A stretch of DNA of 64,000 bases, from assembly GCA_934129745.1 (NCBI GenBank), contig CAKOWZ010000003.1:35084-99083 (forward strand), in the 5' to 3' direction. Below are positions 37,142 to 47,624 of this stretch, piece by piece. Source of the DNA: an uncultured Clostridia bacterium (GTDB taxonomy: Bacteria > Bacillota > Clostridia > TANB77 > CAG-508). How positions within the stretch are numbered: position 1 is the stretch's first letter; each line of letters opens with the position of its first letter. A model generated the notes under the pieces. That model worked only from the letters and a program-made list of their open reading frames with translations, was not told where the DNA came from and did no database searches. Position numbers and translations under genes: made by a program.

Positions 37142-38410
37142 TTACTTTAACTTTAGTGCCAATTCTTTAGCTGCTATCATAGCATCTTCCATAGAGCAAT
37201 ATGTCCATGCTCCATATCTACCTATACTATAGATACTATTGTTATTTAATGTTTCTATATGTTCTTTTATATTTTGTAAAGATTTTCCTTCAATATGAAC
37301 ATATGCAGGATCCATAATAATAATTTCATATGCTATTAACTTATTATCTTCATCAATTACTTTCATTTTTTTCAAATTATCTAATGTTAATTTTAACTGC
37401 TCATCTACATTTATAATATCATTTTTATCAAAACCTATTTCTATATACATGCTTGCTTTTTCTTGATTTAATATATTATTATAAAAACCTATTCTATAGA
37501 AATTATATTTTTTTTCAGGTAGATAAATCCAATGTTCTTTATTCGGAGAACCTTTTTCAAAACCTAAATTAAAAACTAAAACTTTATTATATGATAATTT
37601 TTTTAATAGATTTAAATCTTCTTTTCTTCCCAAAATAGTCATAAAAATATTCATTGGTGCAGTATTTATTAAGTATTTATAATTTATTATATCTCCTTTA
37701 TCAGTAAAAGCAATTTTGTTTTCTACATCTATCTTCTTTACACCCGTAGACAACCTTATATTACTTTTATTTAATCTTTCATATAGTTTTTGAATAAACT
37801 TTTCAGCTCCTTTTTTCGGATATAAAAAAGTATTATTATATGATGTATTATTTGATTCTTTCATATTATTTATTATTTGATTTATATTTGCATACGGAAA
37901 AAATCTTCCCATAGCATCTTTGTCCAATTTATTTAAATCACATGCATATAATTTTTCGTTATATGGTTTTAAAAATTTTTCAACGATTGATTTTCCAAAT
38001 TTTCCATATAACATATCAAGAAAACTATCATAATTACTTTTTTCTTTTTTATTAAATAAATCATATAAACAATCAATAAATTCCTTCTTTTCTAATTGAT
38101 GTATATTAGTTTGAAAAGGATAATCTATATATTCACCTTTATAATAAATTTTAGTATTTTTTACTTGACTAACTATTTCTTCATCAGCCATAAGCTGTTC
38201 AAATAATTTTTTCATTTCATCAGTTTTAAAATGATAAAAATGTCCTGCATAATCCCAAACATATTCTCCATTAATTGTAGTTTTACAGTACCCTCCTATT
38301 TTATCATCTTTTTCAATTATTAAATAATCATCATTGCTAACATAATTAGCAAAAGTTAGTCCTGATATTCCTGCACCTATGATCAAATACTTAACATTTG
38401 TTTCTTTCAT
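37142..38410 (-). CDS. FAD-dependent oxidoreductase, UDP-galactopyranose mutase/protoporphyrinogen oxidase-like
   Basis: 422 residues. N-terminal FAD-binding LIIGAGISGLTFANYV, then EKDDKIGGYCKT and a WDYAGHFYHF segment, as in the amine-oxidase/UGM superfamily. The middle carries LYPKKGAEKFIQ and the C-terminal part ends SIGRYGAWTYCSMEDAM, the usual flavin-contact region. In polysaccharide loci such proteins act on nucleotide sugars or lipid-linked sugars; the substrate here is unknown. It lies between the glycosyltransferases and the exporter genes with almost no spacing. Confidence 0.75.
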   Translation of the reverse strand: MKETNVKYLIIGAGISGLTFANYVSNDDYLIIEKDDKIGGYCKTTINGEYVWDYAGHFYHFKTDEMKKLFEQLMADEEIVSQVKNTKIYYKGEYIDYPFQTNIHQLEKKEFIDCLYDLFNKKEKSNYDSFLDMLYGKFGKSIVEKFLKPYNEKLYACDLNKLDKDAMGRFFPYANINQIINNMKESNNTSYNNTFLYPKKGAEKFIQKLYERLNKSNIRLSTGVKKIDVENKIAFTDKGDIINYKYLINTAPMNIFMTILGRKEDLNLLKKLSYNKVLVFNLGFEKGSPNKEHWIYLPEKKYNFYRIGFYNNILNQEKASMYIEIGFDKNDIINVDEQLKLTLDNLKKMKVIDEDNKLIAYEIIIMDPAYVHIEGKSLQNIKEHIETLNNNSIYSIGRYGAWTYCSMEDAMIAAKELALKLK

Positions 38411-38424
38411 CTTATACCTCCTAT

Positions 38425-40995
38425 TTAATTTTTTCTAAGCCTTCTCATTATGCTTTCATATATTTGTAGAATTCTAATTGAATGTCCTTTTGTTAATCTG
38501 TGAAGAAATATTTTTTTCCCTTTCATTTCTTTATATAATTCTGGATATTTTTTAAGCTTTTTATCAAAACTATTAAATCCTACATTATTATTTAAAAACT
38601 CAGTTACTACCATATATTGACATTTTATTAAAGGCAAGATTATTTTGTTTTTTATGTATTTTTTCTTCTCTTTAGAAATCTTTTTATTATTATAAAATTC
38701 ATCTATCAATTTTAATGTAACATGTTCATGGTTTTTATAATTTTTAGCATATGACTGTCTAGATACAGATTGTCCTGCTCTTCCAATATAATATATATAT
38801 ATATCTAATGGATAATACTTTATTGTTTTAGCATTTATAAAAGCATAAGTATTTAATTCCATATCAACATAGAAACATTTTTCTGATATAGAAAACTTTG
38901 CATCTTTTAACATTTGAGTTTTATATGTTGATGTAGATAGTAAAGGTCCCCATTCTTGGAATCCATATACCTCATCACATAAATCTTCAATGTAATATTT
39001 TATACCTGGAGCCATAAAATTATATAGTGATTTTACTCTTTTTATAGAGTATACCGCTAAATCTTCAACATAATTATTTAAAACCATGTCCACGTTTTCA
39101 TTCTTTAAATATCTAACAAGTTTTTCAAGTGACTCAGTATCAAAGTAGTCATCTCCATCCATTAGTTTAAAGTATTTTCCTGTTGCTAATTCAATTCCTT
39201 TATTAATTGTTGAACCATGACCACCATTTTCCTTGTCTACTAATTTTACAATAGATCTTCCATTTTTCATCGTTAATTTTTCCAGTTTTTTTCCTATCTC
39301 TGCAGTATTATCTTTAGAACCATCATTTATAATTAATATTTCTAAATTTGATGCAACATCACTATTTATAAGTGACAATACACCATTTACTAAATATTTC
39401 TCTACATTATATGAGGCAATTGCTATAGTTAATATGACTTCTTCTTGTTCTGGTATTACTACATTATAATACAAAGAGTCATCAGTATTCAACATATCTA
39501 TTTCCTTTTGTATTATCTCATTTGTATTAAATTTCAAACCAACATTTTCACTAATTTGTTTGCTTAATTCGCAAAACTCTTCTGGATTATAAAATAATTC
39601 TTCTATTTTATTTGCATATTCAACATAATTTTCATCCTCACATAATATTTTCGAATTATTGTCAAATACTTCAGGAACAGCTGCAACATTTCCAGTTATG
39701 ACTACTAATCCAGACATTGCGGCTTCTAGTGCTGATACTCCCTGTGTTTCATATCTAGTTGGAAAAAGTCCAATACCATTTTCTTTATGAATTTTAGATA
39801 TTTCATTATGCGATAAAAAGCCTTTATATATATGAACATTTTTATATTGTTTAAGAGGTTTTAGTAATCTCTCATGTTCACTGCCATCTCCATATATATT
39901 AAACTCTAATTGCTCAAAACATTTTCTTTTGCTTAGTTCTATAATTGCTCTAACCATTATATCTATTGAATATGTATTACAATCATCAAATTTTCTTATT
40001 GTAAAAATTTTCTTTCTATCCTCTGGATTCTTTTCATTATATTTAAATATTTTTTCATCAATTATGCATGGAATTACTTCACAATTTTTAAATTTAATGT
40101 TATTTAATTGTTCTGCTCTGTTTTTCGCCCAATTCGTTCCAAAAATCCATTTAACATTTGTTTTTTTATTATATCTTTCTAGTATTTTATCTCTTCTTTT
40201 ATATTCTTGCTCTTGAACAGCATTTATTGGCTGTTCAAGATTGAAATATCTTGTAGTCATTTTGTTATAATCTCTATAAATAATATCCGCACCATGAGCA
40301 TATATAAAAATCTTAGATTTACTTGTATCTACAGCATCCAACAAATTGGCATATTCTTCCATAAAAAAATGAACTATTATATTTTTATACTTTTTTTCTT
40401 GTAGAATATTTCTAGCAGTTAAATAGTCTGTTTTAGTAACATTAATTCCTTCAAATTTGTATTTTTCAGAATATTCATCTGCATTAACAACCAAAACATC
40501 TGTCTTAAAATTTCTTTTATTATATTCAATTACCTTACTATGTACAAAACTAAAATTGTATTTTTTATTAATACTTGGATAGCCTGGCACTATTATTACT
40601 GTATCTGAGTCAAGTCCTTCTTTTACATTTTTTTCATAATTATCAACAAAATTTAAATCAAGTTTTGAAATCTCTACTTTAGAAAATGGCATAATTCTCA
40701 AAGCAATCATAAAAAAATTAGTCTTCTTAGGTGTAAATAATTTTGTATTTATCCCTACCTCTGTAACAACTTTTCCAGATCTGTTTACGAGTTTAGTTAA
40801 TATTCCTTTTTCTCCTTCTAATACTTTACCATAAAATTCAATTTCAATATTATCTTTTTTAGCTCTATAAATTTTAGGGATAATTAAAGTAACTTCTTTA
40901 TCTAATGTATTACTAATAATCCATTTATTTTTATATTTTTCAAATTTAACATTTTTATCCTTTTTTATGATATTCTTATTATTTAAAATATTCAT
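38425..40995 (-). CDS. Two-headed glycosyltransferase (GT4 then GT2)
   Basis: 856 residues. About 1-125 is a beta-rich segment of unknown kind. About 130-510 is GT-B/GT4, with HGADIIYRDYN, FGTNWAKNRAEQLN, FTIRKFDDCNTYSIDI and the E-x7-E-like GLFPTRYETQGVSALEA. About 530-856 is GT-A/GT2, with IASYNVEKYL, ILIINDGSKDNT, GGHGSTINKGIE and the DxD site LMDGDDYFD, plus a C-terminal helical part. One protein could add two successive sugars to the lipid-linked glycan. Its ATG overlaps the previous gene's stop (ATGA), indicating tight translational coupling. No membrane helix. Confidence 0.85.
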   Translation of the reverse strand: MNILNNKNIIKKDKNVKFEKYKNKWIISNTLDKEVTLIIPKIYRAKKDNIEIEFYGKVLEGEKGILTKLVNRSGKVVTEVGINTKLFTPKKTNFFMIALRIMPFSKVEISKLDLNFVDNYEKNVKEGLDSDTVIIVPGYPSINKKYNFSFVHSKVIEYNKRNFKTDVLVVNADEYSEKYKFEGINVTKTDYLTARNILQEKKYKNIIVHFFMEEYANLLDAVDTSKSKIFIYAHGADIIYRDYNKMTTRYFNLEQPINAVQEQEYKRRDKILERYNKKTNVKWIFGTNWAKNRAEQLNNIKFKNCEVIPCIIDEKIFKYNEKNPEDRKKIFTIRKFDDCNTYSIDIMVRAIIELSKRKCFEQLEFNIYGDGSEHERLLKPLKQYKNVHIYKGFLSHNEISKIHKENGIGLFPTRYETQGVSALEAAMSGLVVITGNVAAVPEVFDNNSKILCEDENYVEYANKIEELFYNPEEFCELSKQISENVGLKFNTNEIIQKEIDMLNTDDSLYYNVVIPEQEEVILTIAIASYNVEKYLVNGVLSLINSDVASNLEILIINDGSKDNTAEIGKKLEKLTMKNGRSIVKLVDKENGGHGSTINKGIELATGKYFKLMDGDDYFDTESLEKLVRYLKNENVDMVLNNYVEDLAVYSIKRVKSLYNFMAPGIKYYIEDLCDEVYGFQEWGPLLSTSTYKTQMLKDAKFSISEKCFYVDMELNTYAFINAKTIKYYPLDIYIYYIGRAGQSVSRQSYAKNYKNHEHVTLKLIDEFYNNKKISKEKKKYIKNKIILPLIKCQYMVVTEFLNNNVGFNSFDKKLKKYPELYKEMKGKKIFLHRLTKGHSIRILQIYESIMRRLRKN

Positions 40996-41916
40996 TCTTC
41001 CTCATCCTTTTTACTTTTCCTATTTTTTAATATAAATCTCCTTGACTTCCACCTTCCCGGCAGAATCAATATCAAAACTAGCAGTCTATCAAAAAGACTT
41101 CTTACACATTTAACACATATTTTCTTGTTACTTAAGCTTGAAAACAAAATATAATGTTTAATTATATATAACCTTTTATCAAATTTAACACCTTTTGTAT
41201 CTCTTGCTAAAATATCTTGAAAATATTGTAAATATCCTTGTGGATTATCTATAAACAATTTAATAAAATTTCTAGTATATCCCTCTTCTAAATAATCTCC
41301 AGAAACCACTTCTAAATTATAACACTTAACCTTATATTTTTCTTCTATTTTATAAAATAAACTTGCTTCTGTAATAAACTTTTCCCCACTTTTTAATTCA
41401 TATTTGTATAATTTTCTTATAGCTGTTTTATATACTAATACTTTTTCTCCATCCATTCCTTGTTTGAAATACATGTCAAACATTGTAGTTTCATATTTAG
41501 TATTTTTAAAAGACTTTCCTTTTACATTTGCATATTCACTGCTTCTTAAAAAAACTAATGCATACAATTTATCATTTTTCAATAATTCCATACTATGTTC
41601 TGAAATATTTTTAAAAGCCCCCATTATAAAATAATCATCAGAATCACACTCCATAATAAGGTCACCTGTAACATATTGCATAAGATTATTTATAGCCTGC
41701 ATCTTTCCTTGATTTTCTTGTTTAAAATACCTAATTTCAAGATGTTCTACTTCATTAAAATTAATAACAATTTGCCCGAGTATTGTCAGTAGAACCATCA
41801 TCCATAATAAGCCACTCTATATCTAATTTATCATATAAATTGCAGACAATACTTTTATACAATCTGCCTAATAAATTAGCTCTATTATATGTAGCCGTCA
41901 AGATTGATAACTTCAT
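40992..41916 (-). CDS. GT2 glycosyltransferase, +1 frameshift at a CGG codon
   Basis: 307 residues if one base is skipped. The ATG at 41916 directly abuts the upstream gene's TAA. The first frame gives MKLSILTATYNRANLLGRLY and WLIMDDGSTDNT, the standard GT2 start, then CGG (41778-41776) and a TAA six codons on. Skipping the C gives ACT-GGG-CAA: DNTGQIVINFNE, continuing with KQENQGKMQAINN, the metal site MECDSDDYF and a normal C-terminal half. Neither half alone is a working enzyme. The gene sits inside a tight operon, with both ends coupled to its neighbours. Confidence 0.8.
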
Positions 41917-43032
41917 TTACTTTCTCACCAACTTTTCTATTTGTTTAATTATATTATAATTTTCAACATATTTTTGTCCTTGCATTTTTTTCCATTTAGG
42001 TAACATTTCTAAACTTCTCTGAATTCCCTCATATACGCCTTCTTCTGTGTTATCAGTTATATATGATTTTTCATAATTCTTTACAGCTTCCCTTGCTGCT
42101 GTATTTGTAATTAATATTGGTTTTTCTAATACTTTTGCTTCCAGTATTGTCATACCTAAACCTTCATAATATGACAACAATGCAAAAATATCACATTTTT
42201 TTATATATGGATATGGATTATTCTTTTTTCCCAATAATATAAAAGTATTTTCCACATTGTATTCTTTAATTAAATTTCTTAAATTATTAGCCTCCGGTCC
42301 GTCACCTATTATATAAAATTTGTGTTCAAATCCATCTTTAATTAATTTACTATGAATTTTTATTAATCTGTCTATTGCTTTTTGACTTACTAGCCTTGCT
42401 ACTGTTAGGAAATTAGTATTTTTTGTTTCAAATACATCTTCAAATTGTTCCTCTGATTTTTTTATTACTCTTTTTGAAGATATATAATTTGGTATTACAA
42501 TTTTATTATTATTTAATTTGTAAATTTTCTCAAATTGTTTTTTATTGTCATTACTAACAAATACTACCTCATTATACTTCGAATAGCAATTCCTGTCTAG
42601 TATTTTTTTTATTTTAGCTTTGAAATTTTTTCCAAAAACTTGTCCTATATCATTATGTACCCAAGCAATCTTTTTAATGCCTTTATTTTTAACACTAAAT
42701 ACTCTTGTTATAGGTCCTTCAAGAAAAGAAATCTCTGTATCAAATTTATTTTTGATATATTTATTATAAATATATTTTTTATTAAATAATATCTCTAAGG
42801 AAATTCTAATTTTTTCTTTTTTAGTTAATTCATTATAAGATTTATCTATCATATTTACTAATTTTACATTTGGAAGTAATTCTTTCTCAAACTCTCCTTT
42901 TCCGTATAGTGTAAATATTGTTATATCAAACTTTTCTGATAATTCATTTGCTATATCAACTAATACTCTTTCAGCCCCACCCAATGTAAGACCTGTTATT
43001 CCAAATACTATTTTTTGCAATATTTTATTCAC
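41917..43032 (-). CDS. GT4 glycosyltransferase
   Basis: 371 residues from a GTG that overlaps the end of the polymerase gene by 8 nt. Starts VFGITGLTLGGAERVLVDIANEL (shown in part), the typical GT4 acceptor loop. WVHNDIGQ, FLTVARLVSQKAIDRLI, FYIIGDGPEANNL and the C-terminal ALLSYYEGLGMTILEA with the E-x7-E pattern follow. It transfers a sugar from a nucleotide donor with retention of configuration. Cytosolic face of the membrane; donor unknown. Confidence 0.88.
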   Translation of the reverse strand: MNKILQKIVFGITGLTLGGAERVLVDIANELSEKFDITIFTLYGKGEFEKELLPNVKLVNMIDKSYNELTKKEKIRISLEILFNKKYIYNKYIKNKFDTEISFLEGPITRVFSVKNKGIKKIAWVHNDIGQVFGKNFKAKIKKILDRNCYSKYNEVVFVSNDNKKQFEKIYKLNNNKIVIPNYISSKRVIKKSEEQFEDVFETKNTNFLTVARLVSQKAIDRLIKIHSKLIKDGFEHKFYIIGDGPEANNLRNLIKEYNVENTFILLGKKNNPYPYIKKCDIFALLSYYEGLGMTILEAKVLEKPILITNTAAREAVKNYEKSYITDNTEEGVYEGIQRSLEMLPKWKKMQGQKYVENYNIIKQIEKLVRK

Positions 43033-44449
43033 CTCTTTTTATATTTTGTGTTTTTATCTTTAATAATATATTTACTACAATAATTATCATCATAGATGAA
43101 GAATTGAAAAATGTATATCCAGATAAAGTTGATAATACAAAACTTAATATTGCTGCTAACATTAACATTATAAATTCTGTATCCACTTTTTTTATATTTT
43201 TTACAAATATAATTATTGATTTTAATAATATTCTTAAAATTGGCATCATATATAATATAAAGCCGATTATTCCAAAATTCAACAATATTGCAGGAAATTC
43301 CATTTCCCATACTAATTCATTTGTGTTTATTAAATAGCCATTTCCAATCAATATAAATACTATATTTTTTTGATTTTTAATTAGCATAACATGATAAATT
43401 AATTGTTGTATGCGTATACTTGTATTTGAAATATTATATTTTTTAGCAATATCATATAAGTCAAGAACTGATTTCTGTTGTTCATCTGTCATAAATCCTT
43501 TTTCTAAATCATTATTAATTATTTTATTTTTTATATTAGTTAAATCTCCTGTTATATTTGCAACTTTTCCTGTTGATTCATCTATTAAAGTATCTTCCAT
43601 ATTTTTCAAATGTTTTCTTCTTTGTAACGTTACTGAACCAGCAAGTAATACTATTAAAATCAATAATACTAATATCGATATAAGTACCATAAAATTTTTC
43701 TTATTAATTTTCATTTTTCCTATTATTTTGCAGAATATTTCTGACATTGCAAAACATAAAATTGCCAATATAAATCCAATTAATCCTACTCTTGTTCCTA
43801 TTAAAGTTAATAGAAATATTCCTACTAATGCAAGTACTATAAATGAGCATATTTTTATTTTATTATTTGAGATTTGCATGATAAAACTTAAAATTACAAA
43901 TGTACTTAATACTAATATTGCACTAATACTGTTTCCAGATTCAAACCAGCCTTTGTAACCCATTCCTTCTATATATGTTGTTGAAGATGTTTTTGTTATT
44001 ATTGCAATATATATGGATATTATATAAATTGCTGTTGATATTATTATTGATTTTTGTAATTTTTTATAATTTTTATTATTAAATGTTTTTGTAAAAACAA
44101 ATAAATTTACTATCATAAAAGAATAATTAATCAAATATTGTGCTTCATGTGTTATTGTTCCATATGAACAATTTACCATATTATTTATATATATGTATAG
44201 ATGAAGTAATGCATATGCTAGATATATAAAACATACACCTATTATTTTAAATTTACCTTTTAGATTTTCTTTCAAGAAAAAATATACAAATATAATTCCT
44301 GGTATTATTGGCCTTAATATTGTTGATATTGAATAATTTGTTTCAAATTTATTTCTAAATAAAAAACTAATTATATCCAATATTGGACATATTATTATAA
44401 AAAATGAAAGTAAATTTTGTGTTGTTATTATTTCCTTTATTTTTTTCAT
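43025..44449 (-). CDS. Wzy/O-antigen-ligase-like polysaccharide polymerase
   Basis: 474 residues with 10-12 membrane helices. A large extracytoplasmic loop (about 270-345, rich in Lys/Asp, with NMEDTLIDESTGKVANITGDL shown in part) lies between helices, as in Wzy/WaaL-type proteins. GTRVGLIGF (about 217) resembles the Wzy_C conserved Arg motif. It would polymerise or ligate repeat units on the outer face of the membrane. Together with a TagG/H-type exporter this is an unusual mix, since Wzy normally works with a Wzx flippase. None is seen here. Confidence 0.7.
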   Translation of the reverse strand: MKKIKEIITTQNLLSFFIIICPILDIISFLFRNKFETNYSISTILRPIIPGIIFVYFFLKENLKGKFKIIGVCFIYLAYALLHLYIYINNMVNCSYGTITHEAQYLINYSFMIVNLFVFTKTFNNKNYKKLQKSIIISTAIYIISIYIAIITKTSSTTYIEGMGYKGWFESGNSISAILVLSTFVILSFIMQISNNKIKICSFIVLALVGIFLLTLIGTRVGLIGFILAILCFAMSEIFCKIIGKMKINKKNFMVLISILVLLILIVLLAGSVTLQRRKHLKNMEDTLIDESTGKVANITGDLTNIKNKIINNDLEKGFMTDEQQKSVLDLYDIAKKYNISNTSIRIQQLIYHVMLIKNQKNIVFILIGNGYLINTNELVWEMEFPAILLNFGIIGFILYMMPILRILLKSIIIFVKNIKKVDTEFIMLMLAAILSFVLSTLSGYTFFNSSSMMIIIVVNILLKIKTQNIKRGE

Positions 44450-44532
44450 TTAATCAATTCCTTTTTTTATTTTTATAAACTGTATATAAAATAAAACTAA
44501 TTTTTCTTAAACTTTAATTAATAATATATACT

Positions 44533-45496
44533 TTAGTTCTTCTTAAATCTTAATATAAAAGCATATACTCTGAATGTATATCTATTTATAGTTTTCATAT
44601 ACCTATTTTTCCAAGTTTTATTTTTATTTAAAATTTTATTATTTTTCCATTTAGGAAATTTCATATTTAAATTGTTCCATGTACTGCATAATTGTTCATT
44701 TCTTACTTTTTTATCTTTTATTTTTACTATTCTTAGCAAAGAACTGCATAATAGTAAACGTGTATATGTATATTCTAGCTCTTCTTTATATTCTTCATAA
44801 AATTTATTTTGTATATAATAATTTAATACATTATCTAATACCTGAAAAATTTCCTTCGTTCTTTCATTTTGTGTATTTACTATTGAATTTTCCCTTTGCA
44901 CATAATATATTAAAAATTCTTTTACAAATCCGAATTTTTTTATGTGTGGTAATAGTTTATAAAAGAATTCAACATCCTCATAGCGTAACCCTTTCGGAAA
45001 TTTTAATTGCAAATTTGTAATTAAATCCTTTTTTATTAATTTATTCCATGCTACCACTCTTGCATTTATAAGCATTTCATGTTTATCTTTGTAAATATAT
45101 CCTTTATCTTTAACTTCTTTATTTTGATATTTCCAAATAAAATCACACTCCACCAAATCACAATGTTGATTTATAGCAACTTTATACATTTTTTCATACA
45201 TCGTCAAATCAACATAATCATCCGAATCTAGAAAAGCTATATATTCACCGTGTTGCATATTTCATCCCATAATTTCTTGCATCTGAAAGACCTCCATTTT
45301 GTTTTGTAACGTATTTAATTTTTTCAGGATATCTATCTATATATGAATTTATAATTTTCTCTGAATTGTCTGTAGAACCATCATTTACTATTATTATCTC
45401 TATATTTTCCAATGTTTGGTTTACAAGGCTTTTTAAGCACTTATCTATATAATTTTCAACATTATAAACAGGAACTATAATACTTACTTTTGGCAT
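44533..45496 (-). CDS. GT2 glycosyltransferase, +1 frameshift at a CGG codon
   Basis: 320 residues if one base is skipped. Start ATG at 45496 (AGGTG 7 nt upstream). The first frame carries VSIIVPVYNVENYIDKCL, IIIVNDGSTDNS and KQNGGLSDARNYGMKYAT, then CGG (45250-45248) followed at once by TGA. Skipping the C gives GCA-ACA-GGT-GAA: KYATGEYIAFLDSDDYVD, the unmistakable GT2 DxD region. The closely related gene next door (45537-46478) reads KKATGEYLCFIDSDDY at the same place with no shift, which proves the expected frame. Confidence 0.88.
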
Positions 45497-45536
45497 TTTT
45501 TTCACCTATCTTTTATTTTTATACTATAAAATTATA

Positions 45537-46478
45537 TTATCTAATTTTTAAATATAATTTTATATTTATTTTTAGAATACATTTTTTTATAAACTGTTTA
45601 ATATTTCTTGCTTTTATATTATCAGTTATTTTTCTTATCTTCAATTCTTTTATATATTTCTTATGATATTTTAATGGTAATTCTTTAAGTTTTAAAATTA
45701 AACAATTAGACATATATATTTTGAAGTTTTCTATTGCTTGTCCATTTTTTCCATCAATTTTTTTTATTAAATTATCATAATGTTCCAACATATCATAAGC
45801 TCTTTTACATATTTTTTTATCACTATTATTTCTAGTAATACTATTTGATGATTGTACATAATAATATCCATATATATTTGTTGATATTACCGTTTTTGCA
45901 CTTAAAATAATATATGGCACTATTGCCCAATCCTCATGATATGTATTTATAGGGAACTCAAAGTTATTATTTATATAAAAGTCTTTTTTATATAAATATA
46001 ACCATGCTGTTTCTATAAACACATCTTTAGCATATAATTCATTAAATGCTTCTTCTCCAGATTTACATTCAAAAACCGGTCCGTCAACTTTTTCTATCTC
46101 TTTATATTTTTCATTTACTTTTATACATTTATATTTTATAAGATCTACATGCTGTGAAATATATTTTTCTAAATTGCTAAATAATTTTTCATCAATATAA
46201 TCATCAGAGTCTATAAAACATAAATATTCTCCTGTTGCTTTTTTCACTCCAAAATTTCTAGCATCTGAAAGTCCACCATTTGGTTTGTTGTAGAATTTTA
46301 TTTGGTTCGAATATTTAGTTTTATATTTTTTTATTATACTTTCAGAATCATCTGTGGAGCCATCATTTACAATTATTATTTCAAAATCTTGCATTTTTTG
46401 AATAAGTATTGAATTTATACATTTATCTAAATATTTTTCTGTATTATATACAGGTACTATAACACTTATTTGTGGCAT
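45537..46478 (-). CDS. GT2 glycosyltransferase
   Basis: 313 residues, AAAGGAA before the ATG. GT-A fold: SVIVPVYNTEKYLDKCI, IIIVNDGSTDDS, NGGLSDARNFGVKKATGEY and DxD in FIDSDDYID, then a C-terminal helical part with W and Y-rich segments (YHEDWAIVPYII). It is the intact paralogue of the frameshifted gene downstream (44533-45496). Likely adds one sugar to the lipid-linked repeat unit. Confidence 0.9.
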   Translation of the reverse strand: MPQISVIVPVYNTEKYLDKCINSILIQKMQDFEIIIVNDGSTDDSESIIKKYKTKYSNQIKFYNKPNGGLSDARNFGVKKATGEYLCFIDSDDYIDEKLFSNLEKYISQHVDLIKYKCIKVNEKYKEIEKVDGPVFECKSGEEAFNELYAKDVFIETAWLYLYKKDFYINNNFEFPINTYHEDWAIVPYIILSAKTVISTNIYGYYYVQSSNSITRNNSDKKICKRAYDMLEHYDNLIKKIDGKNGQAIENFKIYMSNCLILKLKELPLKYHKKYIKELKIRKITDNIKARNIKQFIKKCILKINIKLYLKIR

Positions 46479-46483
46479 AAATT

Positions 46484-47590
46484 TTAATTCCTTTCATTAA
46501 TTATATTTTCAATTTCTCTGATAATTTTATTGTTGTATTGTTCAGCATTAAATTTTTCAAATTTTGGAATTAGTAATGTGAATCCATTTTTTATTACATA
46601 CTCCATCTTTTCTATAATATCTTCTAAATCCTGTTTACATACAACTCCAAATTTATTTTCTATATCCAATCTACAATCTGAAACATCTGTTGTAATTATT
46701 GGTAACTTTAATATTTTAGCTTCATTATAAACTACTGGATATCCTTCATTTTCTGATACTAGTATTAATGAATCGGCTATTTTAAAATATGGATATGGAT
46801 TTGTTTTCATTCCCAAAAACACAATATAATTTTGTAAACCATTTTTTTTAACATATTCTCTTGATTTTTCAAAATCTCTACCATTTCCTATTATAATAAT
46901 TCTAAATTTATAATTTTTGTTTTTTAATGCATTTGCAGCTTCAAAAAGTCTTGATATTTTTTTTGAATCCTCTGTAATTCTACCTACATATAAAAAAGTA
47001 AATTCCTGTGTCTTATTTAATTCTACCTTTTCTTCAGATAATCTTTCAATTTCTTTGTAATCAATTATGTTGTAACAAACAACAGTATTTGTTTTATTCA
47101 TTATAGTTTCAAATTCACTTTTGGATCTGTTTGAAACAAAAATTATATTTCTGAAATTATTTACATTTAATTTTTCAAAAAAGTTTTTATATTCATTTTT
47201 ATCATTATTAAATATATCTAAGTAACTGCTATGCACCCATAAATTAGAATTTTTTGAAGCTATTTGTGCACTTACAGATGCCATTCTACAATATGTCGCA
47301 TATGCAAATGATGAATCAAATTTATTTTTATACTTTAGAATAAATTTTAATCTTTTACATCCATTTATTAGTTTTGAAAATATTTTGTTATAACTTGGTG
47401 TGTATTTTATAATTTTAATATTTTTATTTAATTTATCTAATAACTCACCCTGTTTTTTTTCGAGAACTAATGTTATTTCATATTTATTTGTCTTTTCTAA
47501 GTAATCTAATAAACTTATTAGTGATGTTTCTATTCCTCCAATTTCTAATGAATAGGCTGAAAATAAAATACTTTTTTTAGAGTTTTTCAT
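46484..47590 (-). CDS. GT4 glycosyltransferase
   Basis: 368 residues, AGGAGG site. Starts SILFSAYSLEIGGIETSLISLL (shown in part); SSYLDIFNN in place of the usual HN motif; FLYVGRITEDSKKISRLF and IIIGNGRDFEKSREY; C-terminal LVSENEGYPVVYNEAK replaces the usual EGxGxxxxEA loop. Retaining GT-B enzyme of the surface polysaccharide locus. Separated by 5 nt from the next gene, so translationally coupled. Confidence 0.87.
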   Translation of the reverse strand: MKNSKKSILFSAYSLEIGGIETSLISLLDYLEKTNKYEITLVLEKKQGELLDKLNKNIKIIKYTPSYNKIFSKLINGCKRLKFILKYKNKFDSSFAYATYCRMASVSAQIASKNSNLWVHSSYLDIFNNDKNEYKNFFEKLNVNNFRNIIFVSNRSKSEFETIMNKTNTVVCYNIIDYKEIERLSEEKVELNKTQEFTFLYVGRITEDSKKISRLFEAANALKNKNYKFRIIIIGNGRDFEKSREYVKKNGLQNYIVFLGMKTNPYPYFKIADSLILVSENEGYPVVYNEAKILKLPIITTDVSDCRLDIENKFGVVCKQDLEDIIEKMEYVIKNGFTLLIPKFEKFNAEQYNNKIIREIENIINERN

Positions 47591-47624
47591 TTATTTGCCT
47601 CCTTTTTTACTACTAATACATATA

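Noticed and set aside
36076..45258. Ordinary pseudogene decay as the explanation of the split polysaccharide genes
   Set aside because: Each gene has exactly one lesion, always an extra C making CGG, with no stops or other shifts. Random decay should not repeat the same codon. It is kept as an alternative only for lack of read data.
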